From NCBI GenBank assembly GCA_045106175.1, contig JBGCEF010000080.1, positions 1-24,908 of the forward strand: a DNA stretch of 24,908 bases, read 5' to 3'. A program made the position numbers and the translations under genes. The stretch comes from TMED27 sp045106175 (GTDB taxonomy: Bacteria; Pseudomonadota; Alphaproteobacteria; Micavibrionales; Micavibrionaceae). This document shows positions 16,713 to 23,585 of the stretch, piece after piece. Numbering within the stretch: position 1 is the stretch's first letter; each line of letters starts with the position of its first letter. The notes under the pieces were generated by a model, which was not told where the DNA came from, did no database searches, and was given only the letters and a program-made list of their open reading frames with translations.

Positions 16713-16744
16713 GTAAAAACAAGCAAAATCACTCATAAAATAAG

Positions 16745-17512
16745 CTAAGCATATTTTTCAATGAATTGCGTAATGTGAAAAAACATCGATTGACGATGAT
16801 TAAGGGCCGGTAATCCATGTCCCCCGTCATGAAACGATGTGATTTCAATGCGCTTGGATGACATGTTACGCTTTGCAATATCTAGATGTTTAATAGGAAA
16901 TAAATCATCTTGCGCGCCATGCATAATCAAAACAGGCATGGTTTGATGTTTAAGATAAGGCACAATCTTAAGTTTTGATAATGAATCAATAAACGACAAG
17001 CTGATATTATACTTACCATCACAAATATAACCACGCTCCAATGATTTTTGGGAGGGGGCATCTTTTTGAAACAACGATTTGGCCAAATATTGCGGATCAA
17101 AACCTGGCCACAACATAATTTGACAATTAAGGCGATCATCCGTATTCAAAATAGAAAACACACTGCCTAAACCGTCCGATACAAACACAAATTCTTTGTA
17201 ACCATTATGCTCTGCCCATTCTTTTAAAACATCAAAACTAGCTTTCACAGTTTGTAGGGAAAAATCCTTAGATGTGCCGCTACTTTGCCCGCACCCAAAA
17301 AAATCAAACCGCAATGTATGAAAACCCGCGTCGTTAAGCAAAGATTCAAGATCACCGTAAAGATTGTCATGAGCATTATGATCCCCTGGAAAACCATGGG
17401 CCATGATAACCAACTTTGTTCTGCGCTCATTTGATGTTGCTTGAAATGGTTGACCATAAAGAGCGGCAATATGTTTATTGCCATCAAGAGTGATGATAAT
17501 AGACTCAGACAT
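16745..17512 (-). CDS. Alpha/beta hydrolase-fold protein lacking the usual nucleophile
   Basis: A 255-residue cytoplasmic protein of the alpha/beta hydrolase fold; substrate unknown. The oxyanion region MAHGFPGDHNAH is at 38-48 and RFDFFGCGQSSG at 68-79 is a typical strand-4 loop. The nucleophile elbow, normally G-x-S-x-G, reads VSDGLGSV at 111-118, so Gly114 occupies the position of the catalytic serine. The acid (D202 or D203 in HGAQDDLFP) and the histidine (H232 in DGGHGLP) are present. It may be a non-catalytic member, or use an unusual residue such as S112 or D113. Start is an ATG, with only a weak AAGG upstream. It is divergent from the ion channel gene and precedes the rpmI promoter. 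Confidence 0.85.
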   Translation of the reverse strand: MSESIIITLDGNKHIAALYGQPFQATSNERRTKLVIMAHGFPGDHNAHDNLYGDLESLLNDAGFHTLRFDFFGCGQSSGTSKDFSLQTVKASFDVLKEWAEHNGYKEFVFVSDGLGSVFSILNTDDRLNCQIMLWPGFDPQYLAKSLFQKDAPSQKSLERGYICDGKYNISLSFIDSLSKLKIVPYLKHQTMPVLIMHGAQDDLFPIKHLDIAKRNMSSKRIEITSFHDGGHGLPALNHRQSMFFHITQFIEKYA

Positions 17513-17659
17513 AAAATTTGACCGCCTTCATAAAAAACATAATGATAATATCACGTGAATTTTCTACCAACCACCCTCTTTGAAGATAAGGTGCTTTCAA
17601 AAAGTCTTAAAATAAATTAAGTAATCACAAATATTAAAATAGTAACAGAAAGTTTGATA

Positions 17660-18511
17660 ATGGTCAGGCCAGTTAATTTAAAAGATCATGAATTTACAGG
17701 GTTAAGAGGGAAGGTCGCTACCTTTATCGAGAATCCAAAATTTTCTAACTTTATCATCGTTATTATTTTAATAAACGCCGTAACGTTGGGCTTGGAAACC
17801 GATAAAGACATCATGCTTAATTACGGATCAAAACTTTTGATGCTAGATAAAATTGCATTATTTATTTTTGTTATTGAATTGATTTTGAAATTCTTTGTCT
17901 ACCGTTTGTCATTTTTCCGTGCAGGATGGAACGTCTTTGATTTTATTATCGTAGGCATTGCCCTTGTTCCCGCCAGCGGCCCGCTCGCGGTTTTAAGAAC
18001 ATTAAGAATACTGCGCGTCCTGAGGCTGGTCTCTGTTATCCCGTCGATGCGCCGCGTGATCGCCGCATTAATCCATTCTATTCCCGGAATGGCATCAATC
18101 ATGTCAGTATTACTCGTCATTTATTACGTATGCTCCGTGCTGGCAACAAAGCTGTTCTCCGTTCATCCCGATCCAGAGGTAGCTGTTAAATTTGAGAGCA
18201 TACCAGCATCTATGTATACATTATTTCAAGTGATGACCTTAGAAGGGTGGAGCCAGGAAATTGTGCGCCCCGTCATGGATGAATATCCCTACGCATGGAT
18301 CTTTTTTATTCCATTTATCATTGTCACAAGCTTTGCTGTTTTAAATCTGTTTATTGGTATCATTGTTGATGCAATGAACATCATCAATGAACAAGATAAA
18401 AAGGCGTATGAGGGACCAGAGCGCAGAAAGCGTCCAAGCGAGCTAACCCAAGAGGTCAATAATCTAAGGCAAGATATTCAAGACCTAAAAGAGCTTTTAA
18501 AATCGAAATAA
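17660..18511 (+). CDS. Voltage-gated cation channel of the NaChBac/CavMr type
   Basis: A single-domain six-helix channel subunit that should assemble as a tetramer in the inner membrane. S1-S4 lie at about 28-133; S4 carries arginines every third residue (R113, R116, R119, R122 in LRTLRILRVLRLV). S5 is near 142-165. The pore loop selectivity filter is TLEGWSQE at 193-200, followed by S6 (about 210-238, ending VLNLFIGIIVDAMN). The C-terminus 260-283 (ELTQEVNNLRQDIQDLKELL) is a coiled-coil typical of these channels. Known sodium-selective members have TLESW; a Gly after the Glu is, as I recall, found in the calcium-selective CavMr. The longest frame starts at TTG 17654, but the ATG at 17660 is better placed after AGAAAG. 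The gap 17513-17659 shows no clear promoter. Confidence 0.93.
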   Translation: MVRPVNLKDHEFTGLRGKVATFIENPKFSNFIIVIILINAVTLGLETDKDIMLNYGSKLLMLDKIALFIFVIELILKFFVYRLSFFRAGWNVFDFIIVGIALVPASGPLAVLRTLRILRVLRLVSVIPSMRRVIAALIHSIPGMASIMSVLLVIYYVCSVLATKLFSVHPDPEVAVKFESIPASMYTLFQVMTLEGWSQEIVRPVMDEYPYAWIFFIPFIIVTSFAVLNLFIGIIVDAMNIINEQDKKAYEGPERRKRPSELTQEVNNLRQDIQDLKELLKSK

Positions 18512-18580
18512 AATATCCATCGACAGATTCTCGTTTTTCACTCATACTTTTTATAAATTTAGTGAAGGGGATCTACCAAT

Positions 18581-18895
18581 ATGATTATTACAACGCTTGA
18601 AACCGTACCTGGTCAAAACATTCAAGAACATTACGGCGTCGTAACCGGCAGCACGGTCCGTGCAAAACACGCTGGTCGCGATTTTATGGCAGGATTAAAA
18701 AATATCTTTGGCGGCGAGCTTAAAGGATATTCCGAATTATTAAATGAATCACGAGATGAGGCTATAGATCGTATGAAAGAGCAAGCGGTCAAAAGCGGCG
18801 CTAATGCGGTTGTAAATGTACGACTTGCGACATCATCTGTGGCACCGGGAGCCGCGGAAGTATTTGCATATGGCACTGCCGTTAAGGTGGGGTAG
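18581..18895 (+). CDS. YbjQ family (UPF0145) protein
   Basis: A 104-residue soluble protein covering the whole YbjQ domain. Characteristic segments are TTLETVPGQ, YGVVTGSTV, DFMAGLKNIFGGELKGYSELL (23-residue stretch near 34-55), SRDEAIDRM, ANAVVNVRL and VFAYGTAVKV at the end. The family is widespread; its biochemical role is not established. The start has AAGGGG about 10 nt upstream. A second YbjQ-domain gene begins 4 nt after its stop, so this is the first gene of a likely three-gene operon. The short gap upstream (18512-18580) has a TATAAA-like -10 (18551-18557 region) without a good -35, and one GATTC site. Confidence 0.93.
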   Translation: MIITTLETVPGQNIQEHYGVVTGSTVRAKHAGRDFMAGLKNIFGGELKGYSELLNESRDEAIDRMKEQAVKSGANAVVNVRLATSSVAPGAAEVFAYGTAVKVG

Positions 18896-18899
18896 AATT

Positions 18900-19400
18900 A
18901 TGTATGATCTTATATTCATTGTCGTCGTTCTTTTTGTGACATACATCACAGGCAGTGCAATCGAAAGACGGCATTTCAAGAAATTGATGGAACGTGAACG
19001 CATACTCATGCAGCAACCTTATATTTCTGACCAAGCCAGAAATGAAGATTTTTCTGACGCTGAACGTGTGGAATTGGTTATCGGAAGCTGTGTTATCGCT
19101 GCTGACCGTTTCAAGGTATTTTTCGGCGGCCTAATATCTATCTTTGGCGGAAAAATTTCTGCCTATGAAAGCTTAACTGACCGTGCAAGACGCGAAGCTA
19201 TTTTGCGGATGCGCGAAAGTGCAAAAAATGCGGATGCAGTAGTTTGTACGCGCCTGCAATTTTCAGAGTTAGGCGCATCACGTGGCGGCCAAGTTGAAGC
19301 AATCGCATATGGAACAGCCATATATCGTGGTAATTCCGGCGCAACAAGACCAGGTAATTCAGGCAGCAACGATGAAGAACTTCAAACCTACGCATTTTGA
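18900..19400 (+). CDS. Membrane-anchored YbjQ family protein
   Basis: A 166-residue protein with an N-terminal membrane segment (DLIFIVVVLFVTYITGSAI, about 3-21), a charged linker, and a complete YbjQ domain at about 62-148. Matching the preceding gene, it has FKVFFGGLISIFGGKISAYE, DRARREAILRM, ADAVVCTRLQF and VEAIAYGTAIY. The Gly/Ser/Asn-rich tail (SGATRPGNSGSND) is probably disordered. The ATG at 18900 follows GGTGGGG at 7 nt; the frame extends upstream to 18816 but that part overlaps the first YbjQ gene. Its last 29 nt overlap the next gene. The two domains are clear paralogues, so the pair looks like a tandem duplication with one copy gaining a membrane anchor. Confidence 0.9.
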   Translation: MYDLIFIVVVLFVTYITGSAIERRHFKKLMERERILMQQPYISDQARNEDFSDAERVELVIGSCVIAADRFKVFFGGLISIFGGKISAYESLTDRARREAILRMRESAKNADAVVCTRLQFSELGASRGGQVEAIAYGTAIYRGNSGATRPGNSGSNDEELQTYAF

Positions 19401-20280
19401 TGATCAGGTAAATTACTCCAGAGAACACCCCATCAAAGAATTTGGCGGTTATCTTTTAAAGGGGATATTCGCCCTATTGCTTGCCTATATTCTTATCGGC
19501 GCAACGCTGGAATTTATGATCATGCGCATGTCTGTTGAACGGGAAAACTGGCTGTGGGATAAAATCGGCCTTACAGAAAAAATAATTGAAGAAGAACAAC
19601 TCTCAGAAGAAGAGGAAAAAAAAGCACTTCAATATGTACAAAGCATTATGGCAAAAATGCCGGATGATTTGATGATCGATGGATATGACTACGAAATTTT
19701 TGTCTTCGATGATCCTGAAGCAAATGCTTTCGCAATGCCTGGTGGGAAAATTGCTGTTACAAGAGGCTTGTTGGATTTGCTTGATACCGAAAACGCACTC
19801 GCCTTCGTTATTGGTCATGAGCTAGGCCATGTTAAAAACCGTGATCATCTGCGTGGTATGGGATTTAACTTCGCAAGTATGTTCATATCAATCTTGTTAA
19901 TGGGCCAAGATGGCGGTGTTCTTAAAGCAAGTCAGGGCTTGTTTGAACTCGGATGGCTCAGCAATTCAAGGCTTCTTGAAATGCAAGCGGATGAACTAGG
20001 TCTTGACGCTGTTATTGATATATATGGTCACGCAAATGGCGCGGATGAGTTTTTTCAAAAGCTGCTAAAATATGAAAACGAAGGCCTAGACCAATATTTC
20101 CCAACGATCCTATCAACGCACCCCGGAAGCGATCAACGCATCGAAGCGATACAAAAAAAGATCAGTACAGAAAATATCCCAAATGGCCAAACTAAACCGA
20201 TTAAGAAATTCGAATGGCCAGAGGATGATGCGCTTATTGATGCTGATATGATTGATGAAATTATCAATCTACCAATTTAA
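19372..20280 (+). CDS. M48 family membrane metallopeptidase
   Basis: A 302-residue zinc endopeptidase of family M48. One membrane span lies at about 27-50 (YLLKGIFALLLAYILIGATL). The catalytic zinc motif is HELGH at 149-153 in VIGHELGHVKNRD, the third zinc ligand is E203 in LLEMQADELGLD, and STHPGSDQRI at 248-257 is the conserved downstream M48 segment. ANAFAMPGGKIAVTRGLL precedes the motif as in other members. The longest frame begins at 19282, but that part lies inside the upstream gene; the ATG at 19372 begins MKNFKPTHFDD and gives the family architecture. It overlaps the membrane YbjQ gene by 29 nt and ends 4 nt into the convergent polA stop. Substrate unknown; quality control of envelope proteins is the usual M48 role. 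Confidence 0.92.
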   Translation: MKNFKPTHFDDQVNYSREHPIKEFGGYLLKGIFALLLAYILIGATLEFMIMRMSVERENWLWDKIGLTEKIIEEEQLSEEEEKKALQYVQSIMAKMPDDLMIDGYDYEIFVFDDPEANAFAMPGGKIAVTRGLLDLLDTENALAFVIGHELGHVKNRDHLRGMGFNFASMFISILLMGQDGGVLKASQGLFELGWLSNSRLLEMQADELGLDAVIDIYGHANGADEFFQKLLKYENEGLDQYFPTILSTHPGSDQRIEAIQKKISTENIPNGQTKPIKKFEWPEDDALIDADMIDEIINLPI

Positions 20281-23108
20281 TGTGCTTCGCCCCAATTCGA
20301 TCCATGCCCTGCTTCGGCCTCAAGTGGAACAGAGATCTCCACACCCATAATCTGAAACGCACTCTCCATAATATCTTTAACAAGTGATGAGGTTGCCTCT
20401 AATTCCGCATCTGGCACTTCAAATATCAATTCATCATGTACCTGCAAAAGCATCTTGGCATTAAGCCCCGCTGCATCTAACGCCGCTGGCATCTTCGCCA
20501 TGGCAATCTTCATGATATCCGCGGCCGTCCCTTGAAGTGGCGCATTAATCGCCGCACGTTCCGATCCCCCGCGCTGCGCTGGTATCTTCGCATTAATATT
20601 CGGCGTAAAACATTTACGACCATATAATGTCTTTACATACCCATTAGCTCTCGCTTCATCTTTACGTGATTCCATATAATCTTTAATCTCTGGAAAGCGC
20701 GCCAAATAACGCTTAATAAAATCGGATGCATCGCCTGGATCACATCCTAATTGTTTCGCGAGCCCCCAGCCAGAAATCCCATAAATAATCCCAAAATTCA
20801 CGGCCTTCGCACGACGACGAGTTTCACCATCAACATCATCAAGAGGAACATCAAACACTTGGGATGCAGTTAATGTATGAATATCAACATTATCCTTAAA
20901 AGCCTCTTGTAGCGCTTGCACACCCGCCATTTCCGCAGCCAGACGAAGCTCAACTTGTGAATAATCAACAGCAAGCAATGTGTGACCAGATTCGGCAATA
21001 AACGCATTACGAATCGCACGCCCATCTTCGGTACGGATTGGAATATTTTGTAAATTCGGATCAGATGACGCCAATCGCCCTGTGCTGGTGCCCGTCATGT
21101 GATAAGACGTATGCACACGACCCGTTTCCGCAACAATTTGTTCCTGCAAAGCGTCTGTATAGGTTGATTTAAGCTTCGATAATCCACGCCAATCTAGTAT
21201 TTTCTGAACAATATCATGCCCCTGTAGCGCAAGCTCTTCCAAAGTTTTGACATCAGTAGAATATTGCCCAGTCTTCGTCTTTTTCCCGCCTTGTAGCCCC
21301 ATTTGATCAAAAAGAATTTCACCAATTTGTTTAGGTGAACCGATATTAAAGCTAGTGCCAGCAATCGTATGTATTTCATTTTCAAGATCAGCTATGCGTT
21401 TGGCAAAATCTGAACTCATGGATTTAAGAATCGTTGGATTAACTTTCACCCCTTCCATTTCCATTCGTGCAATGACTTCAATCAACGGACGTTCTAAATT
21501 CTCATACACACTGACCATACGCTCATGAACTAAACGCGGTTTTAAAATGGTATAAAGCCGCAAAGTCACTTCCGCATCCTCTGCGGCGTAATCAAGCGCC
21601 TTTTCAATATCAACCTGATCAAAGGTCACTTGCGCCTTTCCTGACCCCGCAACATCTTTATAAGGAATAGGGGTATGACCCAGATAATGCTCAGATAATG
21701 CATCCATTCCATGTTTGTGGGATGAGCCGTCAAGAACATAAGACATCAACATGGTATCATCACAAGGAGTTACATAAACGCCATGCTTGGCAAAGATCTG
21801 CCAGTCGTATTTCATGTTATGTGCAACCTTCATAACCGACGGATCTTCCAAAATCGGCTTAAGTAAATCAATAACGCCTCTCATAGAAAGCTGCTCAATA
21901 TCCTGTCCTTGGCTTTCGCCCAATAGGTCACTTTGCGCAGCAACATGACCAACTGGAATATAGGCGGATTTTCCAATTTCACTCGTCAATGAAACGCCAA
22001 CTAAATCAGCTTTAGCAGGGGTTAAGGACGTTGTTTCAGTATCAATACATAACGTACCGTTTTTATACGCGGCATCAATCCATTTCTTTAATGTTGATTC
22101 ATCATTAATCAACACATAGTTGTTTTTTTCAATGGATGGCAACTCTACCTCTTGAAGCTCAGGAGTAACATCTTCACTCTCTTGTTTCTGGGGAACTGCA
22201 ACGCTCTCTCCACCTAATCTTTTTATAATCGAATTAAAAGCATGCTTTTGTAAAAAGGCCATCAATTCCGGTTTATCCGGGTCATACGTCTTTAATTCTT
22301 CAATAGGCATCGGAATAGGAGCGTCGCAATCAAGAGTCACAAGCTTTTCTGAAATGCGCGCATCATCAGCGTGAGTCATGAGCTTTTCTCGGCGCTTAGG
22401 TTGCTTAATCTCTTCGGCGCGTGCCAGAAGCGTATGAAGGTCACCATATTCCTCAATCAACTGCGCCGCGGTCTTAATACCAATGCCGGGAACACCTGGG
22501 ATATTATCCGTGCTATCTCCGGCTAAAGCTTGAACATCCGTTACTTTTTCTGGTGGAACACCAAATTTCTCTATCACTTCATCAACGCCGATCCATTTAT
22601 TTTTCATCGGGTCCAGCATGCGCACATTCTCGTCAACCAACTGCATCAAGTCTTTATCCGATGATACAATCACAACTTTCTTACCTAGTTCACGCGCACG
22701 TTTCGCATAGGCGGCAATCAAATCATCCGCTTCATAACCCGTTGCTTCTAATACAGGAATATCAAAAGCCCGCGTCGCATCACGAACAAGCGGAAATTGC
22801 GGTATGAGATCATCAGGCGGTGCATCGCGATTAGCCTTGTATTCTGGATAGATATTATTCCGAAATGACCCGCCCGGCGGATCAAACACCACGGCCAGAT
22901 AAGGCGCGTCATAATCATTTAATAGCTTTAAAAGCATCTGGGTAAACCCAAACACGGCGGAAACGGGTACGCCATCTGGGTTGGTCATTTCCCCACGCCC
23001 GGAATAGGCCATGGCAAAATACGCACGAAAAATAAACCCAGAGCCATCGACAAGGAATAATTCATCCTCGCATGACTCAACCTGTGTTGAAGCTACTGTC
23101 TGATTCAT
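20277..23108 (-). CDS. polA: DNA polymerase I
   Basis: Removes RNA primers and fills gaps during lagging-strand synthesis and excision repair. With the ATG at 23108 the protein has 943 residues. The 5'-3' exonuclease domain covers about 1-300 (LFLVDGSGFIFRAY, D21). The 3'-5' exonuclease domain is intact (DTET at 356-359, AHNMKYDW, YAAEDAEVTLRLY). The polymerase domain follows: motif A AVDYSQVELR with D715, motif B RRAKAVNFGIIYG, motif C QVHDELIFEV with D892. The frame stays open to a GTG at 23198, but that extension would be translated from a terminator hairpin, so I reject it; an ATG at 23126 is also possible. No clear ribosome binding site or promoter lies in the about 50 nt between the terminator and the start. 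Confidence 0.96.
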   Translation of the reverse strand: MNQTVASTQVESCEDELFLVDGSGFIFRAYFAMAYSGRGEMTNPDGVPVSAVFGFTQMLLKLLNDYDAPYLAVVFDPPGGSFRNNIYPEYKANRDAPPDDLIPQFPLVRDATRAFDIPVLEATGYEADDLIAAYAKRARELGKKVVIVSSDKDLMQLVDENVRMLDPMKNKWIGVDEVIEKFGVPPEKVTDVQALAGDSTDNIPGVPGIGIKTAAQLIEEYGDLHTLLARAEEIKQPKRREKLMTHADDARISEKLVTLDCDAPIPMPIEELKTYDPDKPELMAFLQKHAFNSIIKRLGGESVAVPQKQESEDVTPELQEVELPSIEKNNYVLINDESTLKKWIDAAYKNGTLCIDTETTSLTPAKADLVGVSLTSEIGKSAYIPVGHVAAQSDLLGESQGQDIEQLSMRGVIDLLKPILEDPSVMKVAHNMKYDWQIFAKHGVYVTPCDDTMLMSYVLDGSSHKHGMDALSEHYLGHTPIPYKDVAGSGKAQVTFDQVDIEKALDYAAEDAEVTLRLYTILKPRLVHERMVSVYENLERPLIEVIARMEMEGVKVNPTILKSMSSDFAKRIADLENEIHTIAGTSFNIGSPKQIGEILFDQMGLQGGKKTKTGQYSTDVKTLEELALQGHDIVQKILDWRGLSKLKSTYTDALQEQIVAETGRVHTSYHMTGTSTGRLASSDPNLQNIPIRTEDGRAIRNAFIAESGHTLLAVDYSQVELRLAAEMAGVQALQEAFKDNVDIHTLTASQVFDVPLDDVDGETRRRAKAVNFGIIYGISGWGLAKQLGCDPGDASDFIKRYLARFPEIKDYMESRKDEARANGYVKTLYGRKCFTPNINAKIPAQRGGSERAAINAPLQGTAADIMKIAMAKMPAALDAAGLNAKMLLQVHDELIFEVPDAELEATSSLVKDIMESAFQIMGVEISVPLEAEAGHGSNWGEAH

Positions 23109-23161
23109 ACTGCAAACATGAAACATTGCAAAACTGAAGTCCACCCCAATAAGCACCAGAC

Positions 23162-23192
23162 AAAAAAAGCGCCCTCCATAAAATGGAGGGCG
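23162..23192 (-). terminator. Strong intrinsic terminator upstream of polA
   Basis: On the minus strand CGCCCTCC (23192-23185), a 7-nt loop and GGAGGGCG (23177-23170) form an 8-bp GC-rich stem, followed after a short GC by seven T (23168-23162). It ends the transcript coming from the promoter at 23538-23566, about 35 nt after the stop of the small ORF, and lies only about 55 nt before polA. Confidence 0.9.
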
Positions 23193-23226
23193 AGTCACAG
23201 GGTGAAACCTGTACTAACTTATGCTC

Positions 23227-23421
23227 TTATAGGGGATAGGGATACGAGCGATAAACAGCAGCGGGTTTCTGTGGGGATAGGGTTTCGACAGGCACAGATA
23301 CATACACAACACCGTACCTGCCAGGGAAGCTTCCTAGGTGGAAGATACCATGGAGAAAAAAATGAAAACTGTCTTTGAAACTGATTTTACAGTTCGCAAT
23401 TATTTTGCGAATTCTATTCAT
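23227..23421 (-). CDS. Unassigned small ORF, 64 aa
   Basis: I do not recognise this product. The ATG at 23421 is preceded by AGAGGG with an 8-nt spacer, the best ribosome binding site in this part of the window. The protein begins MNRIRKIIANCKISFK, has an aromatic-rich middle (FHFFLHGIFHLGSF) and ends with YGVVYVSVPVETLSPQKP and a Tyr/Pro-rich tail. A near-consensus promoter lies about 110 nt upstream and a strong terminator about 35 nt downstream, so the ORF sits in its own short transcription unit of about 365 nt. Hairpins overlap its first codons. Alternatively the transcript is a structured non-coding RNA and the ORF is incidental. The two readings cannot be separated from one sequence. 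Confidence 0.45.
   Translation of the reverse strand: MNRIRKIIANCKISFKDSFHFFLHGIFHLGSFPGRYGVVYVSVPVETLSPQKPAAVYRSYPYPL
23367..23411 (-). promoter_or_regulatory. Cluster of overlapping inverted repeats at the start of the small ORF
   Basis: On the minus strand TTCGCAA-AATAA-TTGCGAA (23411-23393) is a perfect 7-bp hairpin beginning 10 nt after the ATG. Directly after it, AACTG can pair with CAGTT (23394-23390 with 23383-23379) or, as AACTGT, with the farther ACAGTT (23394-23389 with 23372-23367). The two pairings exclude each other, as in a simple RNA switch. Confidence 0.4.
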
Positions 23422-23537
23422 TGTTTGCACCCTCTAAAATGCTTTTCTCTTTTTACACCGTTTGTCCGTTTTATACGGAACTTTTCTTTTGGTTGAGATC
23501 TATCTTTTGAAACGCAGTATTATCAACCTATGCTTCA

Positions 23538-23566
23538 ATCATATGACTTAACTGACACAGTGTCAA
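23538..23566 (-). promoter_or_regulatory. Near-consensus sigma-70 promoter with an operator-like palindrome
   Basis: On the minus strand TTGACA (23566-23561) and TATGAT (23543-23538) are exactly 17 bp apart: a perfect -35 and a 5-of-6 -10. A perfect palindrome TGACAC-A-GTGTCA (23553-23565) overlaps the -35, suggesting repression. Predicted start near 23531. It lies 20 bp after the rlmB stop. A small hairpin (TCCGT/ACGGA, 23465-23479) lies in the leader. Confidence 0.75.
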
Positions 23567-23585
23567 TAAAATAATTCAAATTTTA

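Noticed and set aside
23109..23198. N-terminal extension of polA from the GTG at 23198.
   Set aside because: The extra codons are the terminator hairpin and its T tract, there is no ribosome binding site, and PolA proteins normally begin shortly before the LFLVDGSG segment.
23230..23330. Possible tmRNA on the plus strand: GGGGATAGGGTTTCGACAGG at 23273-23292 looks like a tmRNA 5' end.
   Set aside because: No A-N-D-N type tag follows, no matching 3' acceptor strand with CCA lies on either side, as needed for a one-piece or permuted two-piece tmRNA, and the promoter and terminator point to the minus strand.
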